Shown in pieces: positions 14,302 through 21,787 of a DNA stretch of 64,000 bases. The DNA lies in the IMG/VR virus record IMGVR_UViG_3300030389_002443, positions 1 through 64,000 of that record, one strand, 5' to 3'. The translations under genes were made by a program, and so were the position numbers. Each line of letters begins with the position of its first letter. The first letter of the stretch is position 1. This stretch comes from a virus. The notes below the pieces were generated by a model, which was given only the letters and a program-made list of their open reading frames with translations, did no database searches and had not been told where the DNA came from.

Positions 14302-14398
14302 GACCAGCGCAAGTCGGTGTAGAAAATAAACTAGTAGGTAAGATTGTGTGTGAAAACGTCCATTAGTTATTTATGTATGATTTGCCAGCGAACCTTAC

Positions 14399-14728
14399 AT
14401 GCAAAAAACCTACTCCTTCCACATCACTGATAGTGAAGGGAAATGGAGAATACAATACGAATCTAAAAAGAATGCTTCTAGGATAAAATTGAAAATGATT
14501 AAGGCACTTTGGAAAGAAGAAGGGTTGACAGTGAATGGTATAAGAGATAAGATTGCAGAAACATCCACACACATTCCCACCTCTAATCAACTGGGGAATA
14601 TCTTGCGTGGTTATGATTTATTCAAGTCGACAGAGAAGACAACTGTTGCGTATATAGGAAGTCAATGCAATAGAGTAATGAAGTGGAGTTTAGATATGTC
14701 TTGTTTGAATTTTGAACAAGTCGCTTAA
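14399..14728 (+). CDS. Winged-helix-like DNA-binding protein (109 aa)
   Basis: Residues about 32-80 (IKALWKEEGLTVNGIRDKIA ... NQLGNILRGYDLF) have helix-turn-helix plus wing spacing. It is transcribed divergently from the lyase operon, as expected for a local regulator. Probably a viral transcription regulator; its target is unknown. Confidence 0.55.
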   Translation: MQKTYSFHITDSEGKWRIQYESKKNASRIKLKMIKALWKEEGLTVNGIRDKIAETSTHIPTSNQLGNILRGYDLFKSTEKTTVAYIGSQCNRVMKWSLDMSCLNFEQVA

Positions 14729-14816
14729 TGCTTACTTTTCCGACATAACACGTTCTATAGAAAAATTTGTAAGTGTATTTTTGAGTGGTAACAATTTAGC
14801 CCATCTCGTGTGGTTA

Positions 14817-14873
14817 GGAACAATGCTTATATATGGAATATATTCTCGTTAACAATATGCGAGGGAACAATGA
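14817..14873 (+). promoter_or_regulatory. Promoter with flanking GGAACAATG repeats
   Basis: GGAACAATGC (14817-14826), TATA box TTATATATG (14827-14835), an ATG at 14857 exactly 29 bases after the first T of TATATAT, and GGGAACAATG (14863-14872). The ATG opens only an eight-codon frame (MRGNNDD, stop), so here the downstream repeat is conserved without coding for a longer protein. Confidence 0.6.
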
Positions 14874-15175
14874 TGACTAGCAAGAAAATTAAGAAAATTA
14901 AGAAATGGCCAAGAGAGAAGAAACTAGAACTTAAATGGGTGCAAGTAAGCGAACACTGGGATAATCTTAGAGGAGAAAACCCGTCACTCGATTCAATTTT
15001 TAGTATTTTCATTCAACCTTGTCGTCATCCAGATTGTAATAGAGATAAAGTAGTGGCGAATAAATGTAATTACATTGTAGTTTCAAGAGACAACGATGAT
15101 GAAGTTATGTGTGGAACACATCTTAAAATGGATTACAGGATATGTAAAAATGAATCCTGTAAAGTATGTAATTGA
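14870..15175 (+). CDS. Zinc-binding-like protein (101 aa)
   Basis: Starts at the doubled ATGATG after the promoter repeat (MMTSKKIKKIKKWPREKK). The basic start is followed by a domain with Cys/His spacing: PCRHPDCNRD, NKCNY, MCGTHL, RICKNESCKVC. Eight Cys suggest two zinc sites. Family not recognised. Confidence 0.55.
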   Translation: MMTSKKIKKIKKWPREKKLELKWVQVSEHWDNLRGENPSLDSIFSIFIQPCRHPDCNRDKVVANKCNYIVVSRDNDDEVMCGTHLKMDYRICKNESCKVCN

Positions 15176-15185
15176 GGGGAAAATA

Positions 15186-15437
15186 ATGACAAATAGTAAA
15201 ATAAAAATGGAAGAGAGAGAAGGAGAATGGCACTGGCAAGTTAGTGTCGGAACATTCTTTGGATTAGGCGGAGAGACAGGAAGAGGTAGAAGCAATGACT
15301 ATTGTGCGGCATACCAACAAGCATTTAATTTCATATTAAAGGTTGAAGATGAAGGGTATTTCAAATACTCACCGTATAAGGTAATATCATCTGCTTTGAG
15401 TGTGGTATCTGGTGTAACATATTTGGGGGTGGCCTAA
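15186..15437 (+). CDS. Small protein (83 aa)
   Basis: Starts MTNSKIKMEEREGEWHWQVS. The Gly-rich centre (FFGLGGETGRGRSNDY) is followed by a helix and a hydrophobic end that may be membrane-associated. The stop overlaps the next ATG (TAATG). Not recognised. Confidence 0.5.
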   Translation: MTNSKIKMEEREGEWHWQVSVGTFFGLGGETGRGRSNDYCAAYQQAFNFILKVEDEGYFKYSPYKVISSALSVVSGVTYLGVA

Positions 15438-15541
15438 TGGGTAAAAATTTACATGTAGTAGAATGTGAAGTAAGCGGTTGTAACGAACTATGTTATTATG
15501 GTTCAACTGTTTGTAGTCAAGGATGTGAAAAACATGAGTAG
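15437..15541 (+). CDS. Tiny Cys-rich protein (34 aa)
   Basis: MGKNLHVVECEVSGCNELC... ends VCSQGCEKHE. The CSQxC pattern near the end is like the treble-clef motif of short zinc fingers and matches YCSQEC in the gene at 22528. Overlaps both neighbours. Confidence 0.45.
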   Translation: MGKNLHVVECEVSGCNELCYYGSTVCSQGCEKHE

Positions 15542-16043
15542 ATGTCTAGAATGTTATCGTATATTAGATGATATGGAAAAATTTAAAATTGGAGATAAAA
15601 AATTAGGCCCTACTATCGTTACTGTAATGAACCACAAATCTCATAAAATTGGAATGAGTATAGATTTAGGTGGGTTAGATTATAATTTGGTATGTACTAC
15701 GTGTGGTACTACAAAAAGCATATCTACAAAAGGCACAACAAACCAAGTGATAGGTGTAGACACTTATGGTGGTGAAAGATTCGATATACATGAAAGTTTT
15801 ATAGAAAAAGTTTTATCAAAAGATTGGACATTTTATGAAGATACTAGGTCTGCTAAAAGAAAGGTAATTAGTAGTATTAACAAAAATATGGCTAAAAAAT
15901 ATCAACATCTTATTGAACAAATATTAGAGTTTGAATATAGAAATCAAAAGATAGATAAAATACAAATCACATATGAATCTAAAGGTCAAACTGATGCTAA
16001 AGTAGTAACTTTCTACAAAGACCTTGATGCTAAGAGATGGTGA
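15534..16043 (+). CDS. Zinc-ribbon-like protein (169 aa)
   Basis: The start MSRCLECYRILDDMEKFK overlaps the previous gene and contains CLEC; a second pair, VCTTCGTT, lies near residue 53. The pairs could form one zinc ribbon. The C-terminal two thirds is Lys-rich and mixed alpha/beta. Function unknown. Confidence 0.55.
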   Translation: MSRCLECYRILDDMEKFKIGDKKLGPTIVTVMNHKSHKIGMSIDLGGLDYNLVCTTCGTTKSISTKGTTNQVIGVDTYGGERFDIHESFIEKVLSKDWTFYEDTRSAKRKVISSINKNMAKKYQHLIEQILEFEYRNQKIDKIQITYESKGQTDAKVVTFYKDLDAKRW

Positions 16044-16049
16044 ACAAGA

Positions 16050-16274
16050 ATGATTGATTTTACAGGATTGGGTCGTATGAAAATACACGAACTAAAAGGT
16101 AGGCAATGCGTTCAGTTTTTCCCAGATGCGGGTAAGACAGTACAAGACATGCTAAAGGTGCTGGATGATGGCTTAAAAGGAACAAAAAGGCATAGAGGAA
16201 TATTGATGCAATCAGAATCTTCTAGGAAGAAAGGATTGCCAGTTCCATGTGTTATAATATTCGAGGAGAGATAA
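16050..16274 (+). CDS. Small protein (74 aa)
   Basis: Starts MIDFTGLGRMKIHELKGRQC. Compact beta/alpha pattern with a basic middle. Not recognised. Confidence 0.5.
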   Translation: MIDFTGLGRMKIHELKGRQCVQFFPDAGKTVQDMLKVLDDGLKGTKRHRGILMQSESSRKKGLPVPCVIIFEER

Positions 16275-16278
16275 ATAG

Positions 16279-16479
16279 ATGATTGATTATCTTTATACTT
16301 TGTATGTATTGGTGGGAATGTTGTCCCTTTATGTTTTATATAGAATAGTGGTATTTTATTTGTTTGGAATGAATGCAACTATATTCAAAAAGAGCCTCGA
16401 CAATAAGATACAAAAAAATAAAAAAAGAATAAAAGAACTTAGAAAACTTAGAGATGAATTAAAGGGTGAAAAGAAATGA
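16279..16479 (+). CDS. Small membrane protein with coiled-coil tail (66 aa)
   Basis: A transmembrane helix (YTLYVLVGMLSLYVLYRIVV) is followed by a strongly basic helical tail (KNKKRIKELRKLRDELKG) facing the cytoplasm. Function unknown. Confidence 0.55.
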   Translation: MIDYLYTLYVLVGMLSLYVLYRIVVFYLFGMNATIFKKSLDNKIQKNKKRIKELRKLRDELKGEKK

Positions 16480-16598
16480 AGAGAAAATACAAGAGAAAAG
16501 AAATGAATTATGATAGACCGACAAACAGATTAGTCAAACCTACAAGGCTGGCAAAATCTTCCCCAAAGAAAATGGGTGGATTGAGGTTATTAAAATGA
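16476..16598 (+). CDS. Tiny basic protein (40 aa)
   Basis: MKRKYKRKEMNYDRPTNRLV with a Lys/Ser/Pro-rich end. Four-base overlaps on both sides support translation. Probably nucleic-acid-binding. Confidence 0.45.
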   Translation: MKRKYKRKEMNYDRPTNRLVKPTRLAKSSPKKMGGLRLLK

Positions 16599-16813
16599 AT
16601 GGGTATTTTACTTATGATAGAAGTTGGGAGCAGATAGAAGCAATGCTCGACAAGGCTGAGAGAAAGCAAAACTTTCATTCAGTGGAGATGAGCAAGGAGT
16701 TACCTAAGAAAGAACGGATATTCCATATGCGACAATTCAAAGCATTAGAAGGAGTAATTAAATCCTTACGTTGGGTGTTAGGGGATAAAAACATTGAACA
16801 TCCGTTGGAGTGA
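16595..16813 (+). CDS. Small helical protein (72 aa)
   Basis: MNGYFTYDRSWEQIEAMLDK and a second helix QFKALEGVIKSLRWVLGD. Resembles short helical phage accessory proteins; no defined family. Confidence 0.5.
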   Translation: MNGYFTYDRSWEQIEAMLDKAERKQNFHSVEMSKELPKKERIFHMRQFKALEGVIKSLRWVLGDKNIEHPLE

Positions 16814-16818
16814 TAAGA

Positions 16819-17070
16819 ATGATAGATAAAGAAACAATGAAAATGAATGGTGAAAAATTAGTAAAGTGCGAAACGTGTGATGAAGTGTTTCCATACGTTC
16901 CACAGAAAAGATTCTGTACAGCATGTAAGAAAAGAAGAAGATACCTTAGACAAAAAGATTATGCTAAAAGAGATTATGTTATTGCCAAAAGAAAAACGGC
17001 AGAGGCCATTGCTAAAAAGAAAGCATATGATTATGCTAGAAGAAACCCATCAAAAGGTGTTGAAGAATGA
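16819..17070 (+). CDS. Small zinc-finger basic protein (83 aa)
   Basis: CETCDEVFP and FCTACKKRRR give a Cx2C-x(~15)-Cx2C zinc finger, followed by a long Lys/Arg/Ala helix (KRDYVIAKRKTAEAIAKKKA). The start at ATG 16819 is preferred; a GTG at 16810 is in frame. Likely binds nucleic acid. Confidence 0.6.
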   Translation: MIDKETMKMNGEKLVKCETCDEVFPYVPQKRFCTACKKRRRYLRQKDYAKRDYVIAKRKTAEAIAKKKAYDYARRNPSKGVEE

Positions 17071-17222
17071 GTGAAGTTATAACGTGTGTTTATAGAAGTC
17101 CGATTCAAGAGTGTCCAAATTGTGGTAATACTGAAATAATGAAGTGTACATTTACTGGAGATGAAGTAGTCGAGGGTTATGTTACTTGGCATTGTGGTCA
17201 TTACAGGAAGGTGAAAAAATGA
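17067..17222 (+). CDS. Small zinc-ribbon protein (51 aa)
   Basis: MSEVITCVYRSPIQECPNCG contains CPNCG; later KCTF and WHCGHY could complete a zinc site. Overlaps both neighbours by four bases. Confidence 0.5.
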   Translation: MSEVITCVYRSPIQECPNCGNTEIMKCTFTGDEVVEGYVTWHCGHYRKVKK

Positions 17223-17311
17223 AAAGGTATTTGTGTGTTTGCTACCCAAGTTTCCCAATGAAACAAGATTGGTTTTGTTCAATGTGTGATAGTGAGGTGA
17301 TTGAAGAATGA
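17219..17311 (+). CDS. Tiny Cys-rich peptide (30 aa)
   Basis: MKRYLCVCYPSFPMKQDWFC then SMCD: CxC and CxxC. May fold around one zinc ion. Overlaps its neighbours by four bases. Confidence 0.4.
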   Translation: MKRYLCVCYPSFPMKQDWFCSMCDSEVIEE

Positions 17312-17571
17312 GATTTGAACTTAATGATGAATCAAGTGACATAGTAGAATTTAGATTAATAGAAGATGCAGATATGCCACCAGTTATCATCAAGCAACAT
17401 GAGCATGAAATGACAGTGGTAATCATGATTAATCTACATCACAAGATATGGTTGAGTCTAAAACGCAAATCTATCGCAGGGGCTAACAAACAAATGTTTG
17501 CTCAGATAGATAGCATACTCAATGGGTATCTAGAAGAACAATTAAGGATGAAAGAGTTTGATGAACAATGA
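17308..17571 (+). CDS. Small protein (87 aa)
   Basis: MRFELNDESSDIVEFRLIED, a beta-rich N-terminus and helical C-terminus (NKQMFAQIDSILNGYLEEQL). Function unknown. Confidence 0.5.
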   Translation: MRFELNDESSDIVEFRLIEDADMPPVIIKQHEHEMTVVIMINLHHKIWLSLKRKSIAGANKQMFAQIDSILNGYLEEQLRMKEFDEQ

Positions 17572-18353
17572 CAATAAAAAGTGCGGACAATTTGAAAAAA
17601 GACTGTTTTGGTAGAGACATAATAACAGCAAAAGTTTGCAATGTCCCTAAAAATAAAATAGTGGATTTTTGGAAAAACAGTCCCTTATCACATATGTTGA
17701 AATTTGGAGAGGACAATGAAAACCTTGTTTGTATGGCTTGTGGAATCCCAGAAAAGGAACTAGTAACAAATAATTATGGTGCTTTTGGTGGAATAAAAAA
17801 AGAAAATTCGATTAAGTGGTTAGACAGGGCGCATATTTATCCCGATATGTATGGGGGGTCTAAAAAACCTAATAATTTGCATCTATTGTGTAGAAAATGT
17901 CATGTTGAAAGTGAACTGTTAGAGGGATATGTATATTGGTTATGGATATATCTATGTTCTAAATTATATAAAGAAGGCTCAATGTTGGAATATGATTATG
18001 ATGGCGGTAAAACATATTACGATGATTGTAAATCTATCGCTAAATATGAATCACAAGCAAAAATTAGATATTGGTATGATAGAATTACAGAGTGGAATGT
18101 ACATAGTGAAGAAAAGACGCCATACTCAATGTCTCAGCCACAAGCATGGACATTAATCAATGGCTCAAAATTCATGCCTAACACTTATTACGATATTGGA
18201 GAATTTAAAAATATAGAATTCATTCCAGTGGTGGATGAATGTAGGCAATGGGCTATGATTAGCGAGGAACATAAAAAACTAAACACCGCTACTATGCCTT
18301 TATTACAAACATTAAATTTTGAAACTCATAGAATTTGGAGGAATAAAAAATGA
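17568..18353 (+). CDS. HNH-type endonuclease-like protein (261 aa)
   Basis: A zinc site (VCMACG and LLCRKCH) brackets an HNH core: DRAHIYPDMYGGSKKPNNLH, then LCRKCHVESE. Asn and His positions match the N and second H of HNH nucleases. The C-terminal half (from about residue 125) is a separate Trp/Tyr-rich region of unknown role. Free-standing HNH proteins act as homing endonucleases or nicking enzymes; this one is not inserted in another gene. Catalytic competence is plausible but untested. Confidence 0.65.
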   Translation: MTIKSADNLKKDCFGRDIITAKVCNVPKNKIVDFWKNSPLSHMLKFGEDNENLVCMACGIPEKELVTNNYGAFGGIKKENSIKWLDRAHIYPDMYGGSKKPNNLHLLCRKCHVESELLEGYVYWLWIYLCSKLYKEGSMLEYDYDGGKTYYDDCKSIAKYESQAKIRYWYDRITEWNVHSEEKTPYSMSQPQAWTLINGSKFMPNTYYDIGEFKNIEFIPVVDECRQWAMISEEHKKLNTATMPLLQTLNFETHRIWRNKK

Positions 18354-18604
18354 ACAAAAAAGAAATGGAAAAAGAATTACAAGAGACAAGCCAGAAGTTA
18401 CTAACTGCTACTACGCAATTAGAGACTGCTGTACAGAACAACCAAAAATTAACACAGATGGTATTAGAGGGTAATGCACAAGTTGAGAACTTAAGTAAAT
18501 TAGTTCTGCACTATGAGAAAACTCTAGGAATAGCATTCTCAAGGTTAAATGAACGTTCCACTTTATATACTAGTGGCAGCATGAAAGAAATGGAGGAAGC
18601 ATAA
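18350..18604 (+). CDS. Coiled-coil protein (84 aa)
   Basis: MNKKEMEKELQETSQKLLTA continues as heptad repeats to about residue 64 (LVLHYEKTLGIAFSRL). A simple coiled-coil oligomer; function unknown. Confidence 0.55.
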   Translation: MNKKEMEKELQETSQKLLTATTQLETAVQNNQKLTQMVLEGNAQVENLSKLVLHYEKTLGIAFSRLNERSTLYTSGSMKEMEEA

Positions 18605-18605
18605 T

Positions 18606-18806
18606 ATGCAACTTAGAATATTGAATGCAAGCGGGCATACGCCCTTAGAAGTAACAGCCGATGATGTATTGGATTACATCAGTGATTATCCTACACATTT
18701 AGTTTGTGTAGATGGAACAATTGTCAGCAGACAAGCACTATCCGATTACGATTGGGATGGTGTAGAGACTGTTGATTTGATGCCATCTATAATAGGGGGA
18801 TTTTAG
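18606..18806 (+). CDS. Ubiquitin-like (ThiS/MoaD/SAMP-type) protein ending GGF
   Basis: 66 residues with the layout of a beta-grasp sulfur-carrier/ubiquitin-like protein. It has an initial strand MQLRILNA, a second strand and helix (PLEVTADDVLDYI), strand HLVCVDGTIV, a loop SRQALSDYDW, then DGVETVDLMPSIIGGF. The end matches the xDxVxLxPxxxGG end of ThiS, MoaD and archaeal SAMPs. One Phe after Gly-Gly implies a precursor to be trimmed, as with pro-ubiquitin. An E1/ThiF-like enzyme (21233) and a JAB/JAMM peptidase (21778) are encoded 2.4 kb downstream on the same strand. It may act as a protein tag or a sulfur carrier. Family assignment is by pattern only. Confidence 0.7.
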   Translation: MQLRILNASGHTPLEVTADDVLDYISDYPTHLVCVDGTIVSRQALSDYDWDGVETVDLMPSIIGGF

Positions 18807-19012
18807 TCCACACATCATATGATTACCACCCTAAAGGTAACGGAGTGTGGGGAGAGTGTGGATAGGCCTCTATTAGCCTTTGATGCTCCCCACATTCCAC
18901 TTTACATTCCTTAGTTTACAGGGAAGGTAGGGTAGTAGATTAAGGAAATAACACTTCGTTTAGAACTAACACCACGAGATGTTTGGTTCGCCATCCTTAC
19001 CTTCCCACTTAC
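18807..19012 (+). ncRNA. Candidate structured RNA after the ubiquitin-like gene
   Basis: No gene fits 18807-19043. Two long stems are present: a 13-bp stem (18842-18854 with 18886-18898) with one G-U pair, and a 12-bp stem (18921-18932 with 18995-19006) with one G-U pair. A 5-bp hairpin TTACC/GGTAA (18823-18840) precedes them. TCCACAC (18807-18813) can also pair with GTGTGGA (18856-18862) inside the first loop, giving a possible alternative fold or pseudoknot. The G-U pairs are only possible in a plus-strand transcript. May be an untranslated regulatory element or a separate RNA. Confidence 0.5.
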
Positions 19013-19043
19013 AGGAAAAAATATAAAAAATTAGGTGATTATA

Positions 19044-19214
19044 ATGAAAGACCATGACCCAGAATATGTTACAAGCAGACGCTCAACAGACAAAGTTATT
19101 GCTACTAAATGTAGGATATGTGGAGGTCAATTAACTCACCCATTAGAAGCAAGGAAAGGATTTCATGACAAGTGTTTAAAGAATTACAAGTCAAAAACTT
19201 ACGGGGTTAAATAA
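19044..19214 (+). CDS. Small zinc-finger protein (56 aa)
   Basis: CRICGG and FHDKCLKNY give a Cx2C...HxxxC zinc site like that in the gene at 33984. Basic. Shares one base with the next start (TAATG). Confidence 0.5.
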   Translation: MKDHDPEYVTSRRSTDKVIATKCRICGGQLTHPLEARKGFHDKCLKNYKSKTYGVK

Positions 19215-20401
19215 TGAAAGTAAACGGTTTAGAATTAGATATAAAATTTCAAATTAATGAGGTTAATACGGAACCAACGTTTGACGAATCGAGGCGTGAA
19301 TTAAGACGACAATATTATGTAGACGAAAATTTAGAAACCGACAATAACAGATACGATGGGACTAAAAACTTACTCGTTGAAAATTTTTGTAAAGTTTTAG
19401 ATAAAAATTTACCCCACGTTATTTACACAAAAGAAGTACCATTTAGTTATATTATGACATTTTTTATTAATGGGTTTCCTTTTATTTTTGAGAAATATGA
19501 TAGCAGATTTAAATTGATGGGTAAAATTATGACAAAGAAAGAAGCCTTAACTGCTATTGTGAAAACAGCAATGTATGGTGGAACTTCTAAGAAAGAAGGT
19601 GGGGATGTATTTTTATTCTTTAGTAAATATATCGACACTCCTAATATAATAAAAAGGGCAATAGAAGAAAGGATAGTATATAGGTTCCCTCAATATGAGA
19701 TAACTCCTATTTTCCAAAATGTTTTAATTAATGTTCAAAAGGTGGGAAAGAAAAGATACGCTTTAGAAATAAGTGATAATGTGTGGGGAGGAATATCTGA
19801 AAAAGATTTGATAGCATTTATCAAGATACATAGTCATAAGAAAAAAAATGTGCGTTCTAAATGGTGGAAAATAAAGCCAGAAAAATTATGGGAATATACA
19901 ATTGGTGAAGCCCCAACAGAGTCTCAACTTAATACTATGATTCAATTCTTATTACATAATAGAAAAGATAAAATTGTCGTAGACAAATCTATCGAGTTAG
20001 TTAAAAGTTTGACTAAATTCAAAGATATAAAAATTAGTCGAAGAGGGGAGCAACTGCAAGTGTTAGTGAGAGGTAAGGAAGCATATTGGTATATTCATGG
20101 TGAGATAAAAGATACTGTTCATGGTGGTTTGCAGGACGTGGCTACTACCTTGATAACTAAGTGCCTATCAAACGATATTCCTTGGTACAGTAGGTTTTCT
20201 GGGCCAGATGTTTGTATTGACAATTTGATGGGAGGTAGTTCCATTGGCGACCAAATTTATTCTAGGGCCATGGTATGTATGAATGATAATATATCTAAAA
20301 ATACTGTCAGTACGATACGAAATAAACTTAGAAATTATGGTGATGAAATAATGACAATAGATTTTTTTGACGAAATAGAAAATATATGGGAGGAAGAATG
20401 A
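19214..20401 (+). CDS. Uncharacterised protein (395 aa)
   Basis: Starts MKVNGLELDIKFQINEVNTE. No transmembrane segment and no motif I recognise. Basic residues are spread through the middle (HSHKKKNVRSKWWKIKPEKL). The C-terminal 80 residues carry Asp/Asn-rich segments. It is translationally coupled to TFB downstream (ATGA overlap), so it may work in transcription or host takeover, but that is only context. Confidence 0.55.
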   Translation: MKVNGLELDIKFQINEVNTEPTFDESRRELRRQYYVDENLETDNNRYDGTKNLLVENFCKVLDKNLPHVIYTKEVPFSYIMTFFINGFPFIFEKYDSRFKLMGKIMTKKEALTAIVKTAMYGGTSKKEGGDVFLFFSKYIDTPNIIKRAIEERIVYRFPQYEITPIFQNVLINVQKVGKKRYALEISDNVWGGISEKDLIAFIKIHSHKKKNVRSKWWKIKPEKLWEYTIGEAPTESQLNTMIQFLLHNRKDKIVVDKSIELVKSLTKFKDIKISRRGEQLQVLVRGKEAYWYIHGEIKDTVHGGLQDVATTLITKCLSNDIPWYSRFSGPDVCIDNLMGGSSIGDQIYSRAMVCMNDNISKNTVSTIRNKLRNYGDEIMTIDFFDEIENIWEEE

Positions 20402-21231
20402 TGCGAAATTGTGAGGAGTGTAAATATACGGGAATGACTTTTGATGATAGGCTCGGTGAATGGGTTTGTGATGTATGTGGTTATGTCCAAGTAGAAAACT
20501 TTGAAGAAACTGTCTCTCTTAGCCATCACACTACAGGCGAACAAATACGTGATGCTGATGGGTATGGTCACATTAATCCGAGTCAATACAGAAATTTCAC
20601 TGCGCATGAAGAAGGTTATATGATATTAGGTGAATTCATTGATAGTGATATTATCAGAATAGAGTTTAGAAGTAACTATAACAATTTAGTAAATAACCAT
20701 GTGTTTAGGGGATATTCGATTATAGAGAGATGTGCGGCCTTAGCATATTTCACCTTGAAAGCAAATGGGGTTAGAGTAGACACGACATCTATTTCTAAAA
20801 TTACTGATGTACCTAAAAAAAGAATAAGTCGTATTAGTAAAAAAATCGCTAACCATTTTGGACAATCTAGAATATTGTATCAAAGTAATCCAGAGGCAGA
20901 CATTGATAAAGTTAGGCATGAATTAAATTTATCCTTTGCTTTCGCTAACGATGTCAGAAAAGTTTACTACGCATTAACACAAAGTTTGGATGAAGTATTA
21001 GATACTAAAAGAAAAAGATTCATGGCAGGAGTTATATGGCTCACATTACAAATAAGGGGAGAAACTGGTAGGAATAAGGTTTCTATGGAGTCTGTAGCAA
21101 TGGCACTAAAAAACAACAAAAGTAAAGCAACGGTATCATACGGTTATAATGATATATTGCAAGCAATCAAATTAAACAAACAAATGGTAAATAAAATAAC
21201 AATAGAACAATTAATAGAGGGAGCATGGTAA
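20398..21231 (+). CDS. TFB-like transcription initiation factor
   Basis: 277 residues. An N-terminal zinc ribbon has Cys5, Cys8, Cys24 and Cys27 (CEEC ... CDVC), followed by a linker and two cyclin-like repeats: about residues 95-165 (YSIIERCAALAYFTLKANGV, KRISRISKKIANHFG) and about 190-275. This is the architecture of archaeal TFB/TFIIB, which bridges TBP at the TATA box to RNA polymerase. A viral TFB would redirect host polymerase to viral promoters, and the window has strong TATA elements with unusual flanking repeats it might read. The start overlaps the upstream stop. Confidence 0.85.
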   Translation: MMRNCEECKYTGMTFDDRLGEWVCDVCGYVQVENFEETVSLSHHTTGEQIRDADGYGHINPSQYRNFTAHEEGYMILGEFIDSDIIRIEFRSNYNNLVNNHVFRGYSIIERCAALAYFTLKANGVRVDTTSISKITDVPKKRISRISKKIANHFGQSRILYQSNPEADIDKVRHELNLSFAFANDVRKVYYALTQSLDEVLDTKRKRFMAGVIWLTLQIRGETGRNKVSMESVAMALKNNKSKATVSYGYNDILQAIKLNKQMVNKITIEQLIEGAW

Positions 21232-21232
21232 A

Positions 21233-21787
21233 ATGAGCAAGAGAGTATTAGTAATAGGTGCGGGTGGAATAGGTAGTAATTTAATCCCAATTCTTAGCAG
21301 AATAGGATTATACAACATCACTGTATTTGACCCAGACATAGTAGAAGAAAAAAATATCACTTATCAAAACTTTAAGTTAGGTGAAGTAGGGATGAAAAAA
21401 GCAAATGTAATGGTTAAGTATAAAAAAGTAAAAGGTGAACCATATGCAATATTAACTAAAGAGCAAATTAAGGGATATGATTTGGTTGTATGTTGTGTTG
21501 ATAACTTAGCAGCAAGAAGACTGCTATATGATTATGATAAGCCTTGGTTGGATTTAAGAGCGCAAGGTAGAGGGTGTGTCCTTATCTCATATAAAACGCC
21601 AGTCGAAAAATATAACGAATTGTTAGCGGGGCCAGATGGTAATTTCTCATGTCAAGGAAATGAATGGGATGGTAAAGCAAAGGGTATCAATTGTATGCAT
21701 TACGTTGTGGCTGGATTAGGCGCACAATGGATTCAAAGATGGTTCGCTGGAGATTACGTTGATGATGAAATGGTGGTGTGGTTTTGA
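21233..21787 (+). CDS. E1/ThiF/MoeB-like adenylating enzyme
   Basis: 184 residues, only the adenylation core. VLVIGAGGIGSNLIPIL is the nucleotide-binding Rossmann loop. FDPDIVEEKNITYQNF corresponds to the conserved D...N...Q segment of E1 enzymes, and VVCCVDNLAARRLL to the DNxxxR segment. Cys residues at FSCQG and INCMHY are candidates for thioester or metal sites. Such enzymes adenylate the C-terminal Gly of ubiquitin-like proteins. Shorter than typical ThiF/MoeB (about 250). It overlaps the JAB gene, so the two are translated together, and a Gly-Gly protein is encoded at 18606. Confidence 0.85.
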   Translation: MSKRVLVIGAGGIGSNLIPILSRIGLYNITVFDPDIVEEKNITYQNFKLGEVGMKKANVMVKYKKVKGEPYAILTKEQIKGYDLVVCCVDNLAARRLLYDYDKPWLDLRAQGRGCVLISYKTPVEKYNELLAGPDGNFSCQGNEWDGKAKGINCMHYVVAGLGAQWIQRWFAGDYVDDEMVVWF

